IMG/VR virus record: IMGVR_UViG_3300012922_000006
Coordinates: 1 to 64,000 of that record
Source: a virus
Length of the DNA: 64,000 bases
Reading direction: 5' to 3' (one strand)
Part shown: positions 8,421 through 15,473 of the stretch, one piece after another
How the letters are laid out: every line of letters starts with the position of its first letter
How positions within the stretch are numbered: position 1 is the first letter of the stretch
The notes under the pieces: generated by a model
What the model was told of the DNA's origin: nothing
What the model saw: the letters and a program-made list of their open reading frames with translations, nothing else
Database searches by the model: none
Program-made: the position numbers and the translations under genes

Positions 8421-8722
8421 CAGCGACCCCCGATCCGCGCACCCGGGAACCGCGCCGCGAGGCTGCCCTCGAGCGGCGCCTCAGGCACCTCGCGCACGGG
8501 TGCGGGTACCCGAACGCCACTCGCGATCAACTCCTGCCCCCGCTCCCCGATCTCCACGGGCGGGAGCGGCGAGGGGTCGAGCGCCTCGACCTCTGCCTCC
8601 TCCACCGCACCCGCCAGCTCGTCGCCCGCGACCCGGAGGCCGAGGCGCATCAGCCACGTGCCGACCCGGAGGCGCGCTCCCGCAATGACCCGCATGCGGT
8701 CGAGTTTTACATACGACGGCAT
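8420..8722 (-). CDS. small protein upstream of portal
   Basis: About 100 residues (MPSYVKLDRMRVIAGARLRV). It is acidic in the middle (AGAVEEAEVEALDPS) and ends in FPGARIGGR with a TGATG overlap into the portal gene. The start is uncertain (ATG 8722, 8728 or 8695), because the HNH gene begins 5 nt away on the other strand and may have replaced its original upstream region. Confidence 0.5.
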   Translation of the reverse strand: MPSYVKLDRMRVIAGARLRVGTWLMRLGLRVAGDELAGAVEEAEVEALDPSPLPPVEIGERGQELIASGVRVPAPVREVPEAPLEGSLAARFPGARIGGR

Positions 8723-8726
8723 CTGC

Positions 8727-9206
8727 ATGCGGGTGCACGTCGATGAAGAACGGTTCTGGTCAAAGGTTCTCATCGGTGACGATTGTTGGAACTGGACCGA
8801 CTCTACGACCAAGGCCGGGTACGGAAACTTTCGGTTCGGTCGACAACAAGTTTATGCGCACCGGTATGCATTCGTGTTGTTCAACGGTCCGATCACATCG
8901 GACGCCCCAGTGGTTCGACACAAGTGCGACAACCCGAAATGCGTTCGCCCATCCCACCTCGAGTCAGGAACTCAGAACGATAACGTTCGCGACCGAGTCG
9001 AACGCGGGCGACAAGGTGTCGCACCCTCGCGAATATCAAAACTAACGATGCCGGTTCTTCATGAGATCCGTTCGTTGCGTGGTCAGATGCTTCAAAGAGA
9101 GATCGCGAAACTGTTCGATATCTCGCAATCCACCGTGAGTCGGATCCAATCTGAGGTCGCCCCTCAGGCCTGCGTCGTGAGGTCCGGCGCCATGCAGAAG
9201 GTGTAG
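8727..9206 (+). CDS. HNH homing-type endonuclease with HTH
   Basis: 159 residues on the strand opposite its neighbours. The N-terminal part (ERFWSKV, CWNWTDSTTKAGYGNFRFG, AHRYAFVLFNG, VVRHKCDNPKCVRPSHLESG) is a phage HNH nuclease fold with the RHKCDNPxCVxPxHL core. A C-terminal helix-turn-helix (LQREIAKLFDISQSTVSRI) is usual for DNA targeting. Base composition is visibly lower in G+C than flanking genes. The last ~14 codons read into the 3' end of the convergent 9164-9655 gene. This suggests insertion of a mobile endonuclease into the head/portal region. Confidence 0.85.
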   Translation: MRVHVDEERFWSKVLIGDDCWNWTDSTTKAGYGNFRFGRQQVYAHRYAFVLFNGPITSDAPVVRHKCDNPKCVRPSHLESGTQNDNVRDRVERGRQGVAPSRISKLTMPVLHEIRSLRGQMLQREIAKLFDISQSTVSRIQSEVAPQACVVRSGAMQKV

Positions 9207-9655
9207 AGGCCGTCGTGCGCGGTCGCGCCCGGGTCGTCGACGACGAGCTGCAGGCGCGGGGCACCGGGGCTCATGTTCAGGAGGTCCTTCGAGGTGGTGG
9301 CCATCTCCATCACGGCGAGCACGTCGAAGAAGCTCACCTGGTTCACCGCGAGCGCGACCTGCGCGCCGAGCTGGTACCAGCTCTGCGTGTTGTCGAGGAA
9401 CAGGTACATGCGCGCGTTGAGCGACACGGGCGTCGCCGCGTCCGTCGTGTACGTCACGGCGACCCGGTGGACCGGCCACCCGACCGAGGCGAATATCTTC
9501 GACGAGTAGAAGTTGTCCTGCTTCGTCGCGCCGCCGCTGTCGGCGCCATCCTTCGGGACGCTGCCCGAGACGCCCGTCTTGTTGTCGCTGCCGAGAGCGG
9601 GCGTCCCCGCGGGCGACCCGCCCTTCTGTCGCTGGAACTGGAAGGGAAACTTCAT
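9164..9655 (-). CDS. putative virion protein
   Basis: 163 residues. Gly/Lys-rich start (MKFPFQFQRQKGGSPAG), then a beta-rich body (HRVAVTYTTDAATPVSLNAR, QVALAVNQVSFFDVL). ATG 9655 overlaps the upstream stop (ATGA). Its 3' end overlaps the HNH gene's 3' end. Unrecognised family; structural by context. Confidence 0.55.
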   Translation of the reverse strand: MKFPFQFQRQKGGSPAGTPALGSDNKTGVSGSVPKDGADSGGATKQDNFYSSKIFASVGWPVHRVAVTYTTDAATPVSLNARMYLFLDNTQSWYQLGAQVALAVNQVSFFDVLAVMEMATTSKDLLNMSPGAPRLQLVVDDPGATAHDGLYTFCMAPDLTTQA

Positions 9656-10257
9656 CGCTGGCTCACCTTGGCGACGATGGTAACCGCGGCCCACGCGACG
9701 CGCAGCCCCGGCGCCCACCCGTACAGCGCGAAGCCGTAGACCGCCTCCGTCGGGATCCGCGCCTCCGCCACCCCGCCGATCGTCCATCCCCCGCGCTCGT
9801 CGGGAGTGCCCAGCGTCTTCATCGCGACCGCGCCCTGCGTGTGCTCCACGGCGACGATGTTCGCGAGACCCTGCGACGGGTCCGCCGCGATCTTCAGCTG
9901 CCCCACCACGCCGGTGTCGGGCATCGCATCCTTCCGCGCCGCGAGCTGGGCGACGCGCTCCATGACCTCGGGGCTCCCGACGAGCCGCGCCGCCCAGTGG
10001 AGGCCCGCGTGGTTCGGCGTCGCGTAGACCGAGAGCGGGCAGTGCATCCGCGGGTGCGGCGAGTCCACCGGGTACCCGGCTCCCCAGCCGCGCCGCATGT
10101 ACCCGCCGACGCCGCAGCGCCTGGCGAGGTCGGGGTCGAAGGGGAGCAGGCACGCGCCCCGCGCGCGGAGCTGGAGGCTCCTCTCCGCGCCCACGACCGA
10201 CCCCTCGTCCCACTCGCCCCTCGGGTCGTCCACGACGATCCAGTACGCGTTCTCCAT
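9652..10257 (-). CDS. hypothetical protein (tail/head region)
   Basis: 201 residues from ATG 10257 with AGGAGGCG 6 nt upstream. Begins MENAYWIVVDDPRGEWDEG. The middle has a polar, proline-rich region (YPVDSPHPRMHCPLSV) and the end is beta-rich (GFALYGWAPGLRVAWAAVTI). It is the first gene after a likely RBS-led start and overlaps the next gene by 4 nt. Function unknown. Confidence 0.5.
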   Translation of the reverse strand: MENAYWIVVDDPRGEWDEGSVVGAERSLQLRARGACLLPFDPDLARRCGVGGYMRRGWGAGYPVDSPHPRMHCPLSVYATPNHAGLHWAARLVGSPEVMERVAQLAARKDAMPDTGVVGQLKIAADPSQGLANIVAVEHTQGAVAMKTLGTPDERGGWTIGGVAEARIPTEAVYGFALYGWAPGLRVAWAAVTIVAKVSQR

Positions 10258-10289
10258 GACTCGCCTCCTGTCAGGAGGCTGAAGCTACC

Positions 10290-10481
10290 TCACGTGGTCG
10301 GGGTGGGTGGGGCGAAGCAAACGGCAGTGACCTCGTCACCGAGGTGCACGGTCAGCTGGAAGTTCTTCATGCCCTTCGGGACGCGGCACGTGATCTCCAC
10401 GCTGCTGAATCCTTCCTTGTCATCGTCCTCGTCGTTCGTCCGCTCGAACCGCGTGACCTCGACACAACCTGTTTTACTCAT
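10290..10481 (-). CDS. small hypothetical protein
   Basis: 63 residues (MSKTGCVEVTRFERTNDEDD, then VPKGMKNFQLTVHLGDEVTA). ATG 10481 overlaps the ThyX-like gene's stop (ATGA), so it is probably translated with it. No domain recognised. Confidence 0.5.
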   Translation of the reverse strand: MSKTGCVEVTRFERTNDEDDDKEGFSSVEITCRVPKGMKNFQLTVHLGDEVTAVCFAPPTPTT

Positions 10482-11377
10482 GCTCCACGTCCCTTCTTGA
10501 GCAGCGCGAAGTCGTGCTCGTTCTCGATCGTCTTTCGCCACTGGCGCCATCCCCAGAAATTACCCACCGGGATACGGCGCTCGATCCACTCGTTCGCCTG
10601 CGCGCGCGCCAACGCCTGCCACTGCGATCGCGTGAGCGACATCGCCGGGTGCTCCGTCGGGCTCATGTGCCCAGCCGGGATCAGGCGCTCCCACGCGCGC
10701 TTCACGTCGCCGACGGGGTCGAGCTGGTTCTCCTGGTCCAGGTACGAGACCGCGGCGCACCGGCCCGCGCTCATCGCGACGAGGTCCTCCTCCTTCCACG
10801 CGAACGCGAACGCGCCGACGTCGTAGCCGGTCACGTACGGCAGGTGCCACTCGCCCGCGGGCACGAGCGTCGGCTCGTTCCTCTCGTACAGCTCGCGCGC
10901 CGCGTGCGCGCTGTCGCGGATCTCGGGCTGCGCCATCACGTGGTCGCGGAGCGCGAAGTAGTTCGACCACTCCGTCGCGGTCGCCACGATCGTGTGCCAG
11001 TCGTAGGCCTCGATGATGCGGTTCGCGAGCATCTTGTGGACCTCGATACCCGCGAGCCCCCGCGCGAAGTTGATGGCGGCGTCCTTCGCGGCGACCCAGA
11101 TAGCGCGCGCCTTCTCACCCACCTCCGCGTCGAGGTCCTCGGTCGCCTGCATGCCCCCTCGGTTCTTGACGAAGCTCCGTGGGATGAACGGGTCGGCCTC
11201 GATGCGCGCGATCTTCTTCGGCACCGGGATCGCGCGCGAGGACGCGCTGTTCTTGGACACCATCTTGTGCGTGTTGAACTCCGCGAGGACGATCCTCGGG
11301 AGCGTGAGCTGGAACGTCGTGAGCCGCGCGCCCGCGGGCGTCACGCTGTCGAGGATGATCTTCGTCTCGTAACCCAT
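10478..11377 (-). CDS. thyX: ThyX-like flavin-dependent thymidylate synthase
   Basis: 299 residues, ATG 11377, RBS GGAGG. Residues ~25-50 (PRIVLAEFNTHKMVSKNSA followed by SSRAIP) correspond to the ThyX signature region, and WHLPYVTGYD and CAAVSYLDQE follow as in phage ThyX proteins. ThyX makes dTMP from dUMP with FAD and methylenetetrahydrofolate. The canonical RHRxxS is here THKxxS, so activity may be altered. A dCMP deaminase at 38.1 kb would supply dUMP. A GGCAT copy lies upstream at 11400-11404, followed by the Shine-Dalgarno leader. Confidence 0.75.
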   Translation of the reverse strand: MGYETKIILDSVTPAGARLTTFQLTLPRIVLAEFNTHKMVSKNSASSRAIPVPKKIARIEADPFIPRSFVKNRGGMQATEDLDAEVGEKARAIWVAAKDAAINFARGLAGIEVHKMLANRIIEAYDWHTIVATATEWSNYFALRDHVMAQPEIRDSAHAARELYERNEPTLVPAGEWHLPYVTGYDVGAFAFAWKEEDLVAMSAGRCAAVSYLDQENQLDPVGDVKRAWERLIPAGHMSPTEHPAMSLTRSQWQALARAQANEWIERRIPVGNFWGWRQWRKTIENEHDFALLKKGRGA

Positions 11378-11399
11378 GCGCCACCTCCGACTCGCGGAG

Positions 11400-11404
11400 A
11401 TGCC
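11400..11404 (-). promoter_or_regulatory. GGCAT motif upstream of RBS leader (ThyX-like gene)
   Basis: GGCAT 22 nt before ATG 11377, with GGAGG in between. Here the motif is too far for a translation signal, which favours a promoter role. Confidence 0.4.
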
Positions 11405-11405
11405 G

Positions 11406-12191
11406 CTACGGGACGCCGTACTCCGCCTTCAGGTACCCGAGGAGAGCAGCGAGGTCCGCGGGCACGCCGTCGAGCGCGCGCAGGTACGAGCCGAACTCGG
11501 GCAGCCGCCCCGTGTACGTCTGGAACACGCTCGCCCCGTCCGATCCGGCGCCGGCCGCGTTCACGTCGCCGCCGCCCGGCGCAGGCTGTGTCGCGCTCGC
11601 CGCGGTCGTCGCGGCGGCGACCGGCCCGTCGACGTAGATGCGCCCCGTGTTGTCGGAGGTGCTCCAGCACCCGATGACGACGTGCGGGTTGCCGTCGTTG
11701 ATCGGCGCGTCGCTCCGCGCCTCCGTGAAGTCCGCGGTGAGGTAGCTCGCGATCCCGTCGCCGAGCCCCCCGCTGTAGTTCACCGCGAGGAGGTAGTGGA
11801 ACGCGTTGTACTGCATCCCGTAGATCCGACCCGCGGCGGTGTTCGTCGTCCTCACGACCGCGAAGAGCGTCACGCCAGTCGTCCCGAGGATGGCCGTCGG
11901 CGAGCTGCCCGCGAGCACCGTACTCGCGCCGGAAGACCAGTCCATGTCGGGCTTCCCATTGATGCCGGACGCCACGAACGTCGGCCCGTGGTTCGCCCCG
12001 AACGTCGCGATCGATGGGAGGACTCCCGCACCGGACTGGTCGAGCAGCGATGACAGCTCCGTCCCGTCGGAGACGGGTGCGTGCCCGAGGTCCGCGCGGA
12101 ACCACGACGTGAGCCCCGCGAGCGACGCGGGCGTGAACGCGGACCCCGACGACCGCCTGCCGCCGATGAGCAGTCCCGCACCCGCGGGCAC
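11406..12191 (-). CDS. LamG/concanavalin-like tail protein
   Basis: 261 residues from GTG 12191, which overlaps the upstream TAG by one base. The body has LamG-type jelly-roll features (GLTSWFRADLGHAPVSDGTE, IYGMQYNAFHYLLAVNYSG, NTGRIYVDGPVAAATT). Such domains bind sugars or receptors in tail fibres. A homologous segment (LFGMQYNNFHGLLYTQV, TYVDGVV) forms the C-terminus of the large fibre at 15470-18640, so the two are likely paralogous adhesin modules. Confidence 0.65.
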   Translation of the reverse strand: MPAGAGLLIGGRRSSGSAFTPASLAGLTSWFRADLGHAPVSDGTELSSLLDQSGAGVLPSIATFGANHGPTFVASGINGKPDMDWSSGASTVLAGSSPTAILGTTGVTLFAVVRTTNTAAGRIYGMQYNAFHYLLAVNYSGGLGDGIASYLTADFTEARSDAPINDGNPHVVIGCWSTSDNTGRIYVDGPVAAATTAASATQPAPGGGDVNAAGAGSDGASVFQTYTGRLPEFGSYLRALDGVPADLAALLGYLKAEYGVP

Positions 12192-13012
12192 TAGACCCCC
12201 CGCCCGCTGACCTGGAGCACCCCGGACCAGCGGACGTCGCGCGCCGCCTCGCCCGTCACCACGAGGCGCACGAAGCCCGTCGACGTGTCGATCGTCGCCG
12301 CCCACGTGCCGGCCCCCGCACTCGCCCGCGTGTACGTGACGTCGGTGGTCCCGTCCTGCGTGATCGCGCCGCCTGCCGCGACCTTGAAGAGCGCGGAGAG
12401 GGCGAAGCGCGCGCGGTCCGTCCCGTCGGCCGCCGTCCCGAGCACGATCGCGTCTGCCGCGAGCCCGGCTGGGAACGTGTCGAAGACCGCCTGCGGGTCC
12501 GCGACGGCGACCGCGGTGGCCGCGGCGCCGGGTGTCGCCAACTCGCCGGGGAACGAGTAGACGCGCCCGCGTGGGCCGACCACCCAGAGCCCGTCGACCG
12601 ACGCGAGGTAGGGCTCCTGCCCGGGTGCCCACCCGCGGGCCTGCCCGCCGAAGTTGAGCGCGGGGCCCTGGGCGCCCGCCGGCGGGCGCCACCGACCCGC
12701 CGCGTTCTTCACCGCGAACACGCGCCGGTCGAAGGCCGTCCTGCCCGAGGAGTCGAACGCGTCGAGCCGCGCGAAGTAGGAGTGCTCCACGTCCGGCGTG
12801 AACGTCAGCGTCGGGGTCGGGCCGTCACTGATCACCCCCGTCGGCACCGCGCTCCCCGGGGGGACGTCGAGCATCGTCCACACCCAGCGCGTGACGCCGG
12901 AGTTGCTCACGTTCGACGCGACGACCGGCGCGCCCACCGCCCCGAAGAGCGCCTGCCCGTCCGCGCCCACGAGCACGCCCTGCACGAACTTGATCAGCGC
13001 CGTGACCGCCAT
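12191..13012 (-). CDS. putative tail protein
   Basis: 273 residues (MAVTALIKFVQGVLVGADGQ). Beta-rich, with a PKD-like stretch (PTLTFTPDVEHSYFARLDAF) and SGRTAFDRRVFAVKN. ATG 13012 has TAGCCT 6 nt upstream and no Shine-Dalgarno, a leaderless-type start. It couples to the LamG gene by TAGTG. Structural role by context only. Confidence 0.55.
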   Translation of the reverse strand: MAVTALIKFVQGVLVGADGQALFGAVGAPVVASNVSNSGVTRWVWTMLDVPPGSAVPTGVISDGPTPTLTFTPDVEHSYFARLDAFDSSGRTAFDRRVFAVKNAAGRWRPPAGAQGPALNFGGQARGWAPGQEPYLASVDGLWVVGPRGRVYSFPGELATPGAAATAVAVADPQAVFDTFPAGLAADAIVLGTAADGTDRARFALSALFKVAAGGAITQDGTTDVTYTRASAGAGTWAATIDTSTGFVRLVVTGEAARDVRWSGVLQVSGRGV

Positions 13013-13107
13013 GTCCGGAGGCTACCCCACCGGGCCCGTCCTGCGGCACGCCAGGGTCGTACTCGCCGCCCGGGAACAGGGGCAGCGTGCGCCCGCTCAC
13101 GAGACCG

Positions 13108-13129
13108 AGTCGAGGCCCGGGCCTCGACT
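13108..13129. repeat. palindromic element copy 3
   Basis: Perfect 22-bp copy that abuts the stop codon of the 13130-14245 gene and lies 96 nt before ATG 13012. Confidence 0.95.
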
Positions 13130-14245
13130 TCACCCCTCGGCGCTCCCGGGCTCGCCTACCTGCGGAAAGGGATCCTGAGCAGTCGACTCCACCGGTGCCC
13201 ACTCCTTCGGTGCCGCGAGCATCCGCTTCCCCGCGCGCCCGCGCGTCGCCTTCAGCCGCCTCAGGTGCTCCGGGAACCCCTCCGCCATGACCTGCACCAG
13301 GTTGCCCGACGCGTCCTCGTAGGCAGCGTAGCCGCCCGGGGCGACGTCGCCTGAGTGCGCGAGTGACCCGTCCGAGGAGAACGGACCCTCCGAGTCGAGC
13401 GGGTCCTCCCACGCGGGGAACACGTACGCGCTGAGGTCGACCCTCGCGCCGCCGGGGACCACATGGGTGTCCACGCCCGACTGCACCGGGTCGCAGACCT
13501 CGGCGGCGACCCGCGCGTACCGGTTCCCGTCCGGGCCGACGAGGGGCATCTCCACCCAGAGCGTGCACGCCTGGTCGCGGAGCAGCTCGAGGACCTCGTG
13601 CGAAGTCGCGCCGGCGACGCTGTTCGCGCCGGTGAGCACCCCGCCGCCGTTGTCCTGGATGAACCCAGCGAACACGAACGCGTCGGGTCGCCCCGCGTCG
13701 TCGTCCGAGTGGTACGCGAGCGCGCCGTCCACGTCGGGCTGGTCGACGAGGCTCACGACCCACGACGTGCTCGGGGGCACCGCGCCCGCCGGGTAGAAGG
13801 CCACGACCGGCACCGCGTAACCCCACACCGCGCAGAACTCCGCGAGCTGCATCGAGAGCGCCTCGCAGATCGTCTTCACGTCCGCGTCGCGCACGCGCCC
13901 GTTCGACTCATTCACGACAGCGAACTCGCTCATGGGCATCTCCGGGACGGGTGCGGGTGGTGGCTCACTAGGCAGGGGGTCAGGCACGCCATCGTGTAGC
14001 CCGGGATCCCCGTTGATCGGGCCCAGGACGACGTCGTCGTAGTGCACCTCGGCAGCGTGGTGCACGCGCGTGACAGTCGCCGTCAGCCGCGCGTGCCTCG
14101 ATCCCACGTGCAGCGAGAGCGCCTTCACGTCGTCGAGCATGTGGAGTCCGGTCGACCGCTCCTCGAAGCAGGCGACCCCCTTCCCGGTGACGGGCTTGTC
14201 GTCGTGCGTGAGCGAGACCACGCGCAGGCGCGGGCGGCGACTCAC
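13130..14245 (-). CDS. structural protein with HEVLE metallopeptidase-like domain
   Basis: 371 residues from GTG 14245 (GTGA overlap with the lipoprotein stop). Residues ~1-105 form a short beta region ending in a Pro-rich linker (PSEPPPAPVPEMPMSEF). The remainder contains ATSHEVLELLRD (~213-224), AAEVCDPVQ (~247) and LSAYVFPAWEDP. The order SHE-LE, EVCDPV, V.PAW is one I know from secreted/phage proteins of unknown biochemistry that resemble metallopeptidases. The final ~60 residues are basic. A virion-associated enzyme is plausible; a start at MPMSEF is an alternative. Confidence 0.5.
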   Translation of the reverse strand: MSRRPRLRVVSLTHDDKPVTGKGVACFEERSTGLHMLDDVKALSLHVGSRHARLTATVTRVHHAAEVHYDDVVLGPINGDPGLHDGVPDPLPSEPPPAPVPEMPMSEFAVVNESNGRVRDADVKTICEALSMQLAEFCAVWGYAVPVVAFYPAGAVPPSTSWVVSLVDQPDVDGALAYHSDDDAGRPDAFVFAGFIQDNGGGVLTGANSVAGATSHEVLELLRDQACTLWVEMPLVGPDGNRYARVAAEVCDPVQSGVDTHVVPGGARVDLSAYVFPAWEDPLDSEGPFSSDGSLAHSGDVAPGGYAAYEDASGNLVQVMAEGFPEHLRRLKATRGRAGKRMLAAPKEWAPVESTAQDPFPQVGEPGSAEG

Positions 14246-14487
14246 TTGCACCCTGCGACGCGGCCCGCGCGGAGGTCGAAGGCCCTCTTCAGGTCCGTCG
14301 CCGACATGCAGACGTCCTCCTCGACGCCCGAGTCGTGGCGGAGCGTGACCACCGTGCACCTGTCGTCGGTGACGACGAGCTGTGAGGTGGTGAGGGTCGG
14401 TGGCGGGGACGTCGCGCACGCGTGGAGGGTCACGAGGGACGCCGCCGCCAGCATCGCGAGGGTCGCGTAGTCGCTCTGCCTGCTCAT
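14242..14487 (-). CDS. small lipoprotein
   Basis: 81 residues. Signal peptide MSRQSDYATLAMLAAASLVT followed by LHAC, a lipobox-like site, then a short periplasmic/extracytoplasmic domain with paired Cys (DDRCTVVTLRHDSG, EEDVCMSA). ATG 14487 has TAGCCT 7 nt upstream. It sits just downstream of a single-TM protein gene, an arrangement also seen for lysis (spanin) pairs, but no spanin signature is visible. Confidence 0.6.
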   Translation of the reverse strand: MSRQSDYATLAMLAAASLVTLHACATSPPPTLTTSQLVVTDDRCTVVTLRHDSGVEEDVCMSATDLKRAFDLRAGRVAGCK

Positions 14488-14497
14488 GCCCCGGAGG

Positions 14498-14815
14498 CTA
14501 CAGCAGCGACCGACGCAGCTCCAACGACACGTGGACCGGGCGCACGTCGTCGAGCCACGCGCGGACCTCGCTCTTCTTGGCCCACCACGCGACCTCGACG
14601 ACCACGCGGTTCGCGGCCGCGACCCGCACGCCGTCGACCCCGGGCACCGCGAGGTACGCCGCGCGCGACCCGACCGACGGGTGCAGCCAGGACCGCGCAC
14701 GCGTCATCCGGACCACGCGCCGCGACTCCGCGCGCTTGTGCATCGCGTACGCGACGAGCGCGAGCGCGGACAGCACGACTGGTAGCGCTGACAGGGCGAC
14801 CACTGCGTCGTTCAT
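14498..14815 (-). CDS. single-TM membrane protein
   Basis: 105 residues. One N-terminal TM helix (VVALSALPVVLSALALVAYA), then a basic domain (MHKRAESRRVVRMTRARSW) and a VEVAWWAKKSEVRAWLDDV segment. ATG 14815 is preceded by GGCAT at 11 nt. Membrane location is clear; function unknown. Neighbouring lipoprotein suggests a possible cell-envelope pair. Confidence 0.55.
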   Translation of the reverse strand: MNDAVVALSALPVVLSALALVAYAMHKRAESRRVVRMTRARSWLHPSVGSRAAYLAVPGVDGVRVAAANRVVVEVAWWAKKSEVRAWLDDVRPVHVSLELRRSLL

Positions 14816-14826
14816 GCAGCTCCACC

Positions 14827-14831
14827 ATGCC
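14827..14831 (-). promoter_or_regulatory. GGCAT start-proximal motif
   Basis: GGCAT, 11-nt spacer, ATG 14815. Confidence 0.5.
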
Positions 14832-14835
14832 GCAG

Positions 14836-15017
14836 TCAGCGGAGCGCCGCAGCGACGTCCGCAGCAGACGGCTCGACGTGCTCCTCGATCCCAGAGGATC
14901 CGCGCCGGCGCTTCTTCCGGTCGTACATGGGCAGAGGCGCAAGAAGCCGCGCACCGCGTCCACGAACCGACAGTGCTCCGCGAACGACGCCCAGTCCCCG
15001 TACCGCTTGCTCCGCAT
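14836..15017 (-). pseudogene. small gene with apparent frameshift
   Basis: ATG 15017 (GGCAT 10 nt upstream) opens MRSKRYGDWASFAEHCRFVD followed by AVRGFLR. The natural-looking continuation LLAPLPMYDRKKRRRGSSG to SAADVAAALR, ending at the stop 14836, is in the +1 frame. The unshifted frame runs on into neighbouring genes with implausible composition. The FVDAVR segment also occurs in the gene at 29140-29349, so this is a small paralogous family. Frameshift mutation, assembly indel and programmed shifting are all possible. Confidence 0.4.
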
Positions 15018-15027
15018 GCTGGGCAGG

Positions 15028-15032
15028 ATGCC
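15028..15032 (-). promoter_or_regulatory. GGCAT start-proximal motif
   Basis: GGCAT, 10-nt spacer, ATG 15017; GAGGAGGCATCC context. Confidence 0.5.
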
Positions 15033-15035
15033 TCC

Positions 15036-15473
15036 TCACGCGATCGCGAGCGTCGAGTCTGGCACCACCGTGAGCGATCCCGACTCGACAGTGGAGATCC
15101 TCCCAGTCGCGTCCATCAGCTGGACGTCCGCGGAGAGCACGACGGGACCGTCCGGGAAGCCGCGCGTGCGCACCGGGGGACCCGTCACCGAGAACGTCCC
15201 GCTCGCGGCGACCAGGACGGACACGCCCGAGAGCGGTGCCGCGGTCCCCAGCGCGAACACCGCGCGGATGTCCGGGTCCGTCGGGTAGCCCTTCGCCGTG
15301 AACCAGAGCGTGCACCCCGCGAGGTTGAACGGGGCGCTGCCAGGCGGGGGCTGCGTCGGCGGGTTCGTCACCGGCACCGTGAACAGCTGCTTCGTCGCCA
15401 CGTCCTGGAATACCTGGTCGAGGAAGAAGAGCGTGTCGCCCCGCCGCACTTCCCTGTCGAACGGGGTCGTCAT
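15036..15473 (-). CDS. putative tail/baseplate protein
   Basis: 145 residues. MTTPFDREVRRGDTLFF, then FNLAGCTLWFTAKGYP and a C-terminal STVESGSLTVVPDSTLAIA. This is the pattern of small phage beta-sandwich proteins that start with a 'RGDT' strand and end with an 'I.SG.LTVVPD' strand, often found beside fibre genes. ATG 15473 overlaps the fibre gene's stop. Confidence 0.55.
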   Translation of the reverse strand: MTTPFDREVRRGDTLFFLDQVFQDVATKQLFTVPVTNPPTQPPPGSAPFNLAGCTLWFTAKGYPTDPDIRAVFALGTAAPLSGVSVLVAASGTFSVTGPPVRTRGFPDGPVVLSADVQLMDATGRISTVESGSLTVVPDSTLAIA

